Source: Bacilli bacterium (GTDB lineage Bacteria; Bacillota_I; Bacilli_A; RF39; UBA660). Taken from it: a stretch of DNA of 64,000 nt. Under the pieces are notes generated by a model, which saw nothing but the letters and a program-made list of their open reading frames with translations, made no database searches and was not told the DNA's origin. Numbering within the stretch: position 1 is the stretch's first letter; every line of letters starts with the position of its first letter. Position numbers and translations under genes: made by a program. The DNA lies in NCBI GenBank assembly GCA_017527675.1, contig JAFXPU010000004.1, forward strand, positions 20,439-84,438, read 5' to 3'. Below are positions 63,824 through 64,000 of this stretch, in pieces.

Positions 63824-64000
63824 ATGAATTACTATAATTCAATTAAAGAAGAATTAATAAATAATGAAATAACTAAGAAAGTAAAAAGTTATTCCATTAA
63901 TAGAAGTGATCTAACTACTTATTTTAATGTTGGTAAATTATTATCTGAGGCAGGTAAACATTACGGAGATGGTATTATAAAGGAGTATTCAAAGAAATTA
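63824..64000 (+). CDS. DUF1016/YhcG-family protein, N-terminal part
   Basis: The first 59 codons are present; the gene leaves the window at the right edge. The pattern LTTYFNVGKLLSEAGKHYGD, then GIIKEYSKKL, is the start of the DUF1016 N-terminal domain and corresponds to LIIGNLLNNIDIKYGRGVIN in the copy at 34806. TAGGAGG lies 6 nt before the ATG. It follows leader repeat copy 3, as the other DUF1016 gene follows copy 2, so the pairing of surface gene and DUF1016 gene is seen twice. Confidence 0.82.
   Translation, partial: MNYYNSIKEELINNEITKKVKSYSINRSDLTTYFNVGKLLSEAGKHYGDGIIKEYSKKL

Noticed and set aside
1..64000. tRNA or rRNA genes
   Set aside because: The intergenic gaps are short and I found no cloverleaf with a GTTCGAA-type T loop or rRNA-like sequence; the only RNA elements I can support are the two T-boxes, the rimP leader hairpin and the candidate small RNAs near 50.5-50.9 kb.

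Overview
The window is AT-rich bacterial DNA with standard-code genes, Shine-Dalgarno starts and closely spaced operons. It looks like a low-GC Firmicute (Bacillota, class Bacilli), probably an uncultured gut lineage near Erysipelotrichia or the Mollicute-related orders. The evidence is PolC together with DnaE, Rel, SepF, DivIVA, T-box leaders, the rimP-nusA-ylxR-infB-rbfA cluster and rpsT next to gpr. Three genes (gpr, a SpoVIF-like gene and an uninterrupted sigK) point to an endospore former or a recent descendant of one. The assignment is inference; no rRNA gene is present.

Layout. 0-6.5 kb: the start of scpA, two membrane/secreted hypotheticals, an Asp T-box with archaeal-type AspRS, a Rel protein whose synthetase site looks degraded, and a CPBP protease. 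6.6-10.8 kb: the translation/transcription-factor operon rimP (short), nusA, ylxR, infB, rbfA. 10.8-15.9 kb: a secreted transglutaminase-like protein, rpsT, gpr, two nearly identical tandem pseudopilin genes, der and a SpoVIF-like gene. 15.9-17.8 kb: a degenerate IS30-type element next to a dinD-like gene. 17.8-26.9 kb: housekeeping genes (dusB, lysS, ackA, nrnA), two more pseudopilins and one frameshifted gene. 26.9-40.7 kb: polC, an unusual extended sigma-70 factor, rpmB, a collapsed surface-protein locus with a DUF1016/YhcG gene, dnaE, and two paralogous HExxH proteins. 40.8-45.7 kb: sepF, divIVA, and an Ile T-box leading a CYTH gene and a type 2 ileS with a swapped HIGH motif. 45.7-54.6 kb: a decayed gene, two paralogous hypotheticals, sigK, recD2, a likely type I toxin-antitoxin locus, lspA, rluD, a rhomboid protease gene split by a stop codon, a lipoprotein and a coiled-coil hypothetical. 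54.6-64 kb: a 3026-residue surface protein followed by a second DUF1016 gene cut by the window edge.

Two discoveries stand out. First, about 86 nt running from the stop codon and terminator of the giant surface gene to the Shine-Dalgarno of the next gene occur three times in near-identical form (about 16.9, 34.7 and 63.7 kb). The next gene is dinD-like in one copy and DUF1016 in two. Locus C is intact, locus B has lost nearly the whole surface gene by an internal deletion joining its promoter to its 3' end, and locus A is cut by an IS element. This looks like a dispersed family of surface-protein plus accessory-gene loci. Second, at 50.47-50.77 kb a 27-residue membrane peptide gene faces a convergent short RNA. 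Each RNA has its own promoter and terminator, the 3' ends overlap, and the toxin Shine-Dalgarno lies in a stem: the full layout of a type I toxin-antitoxin system.
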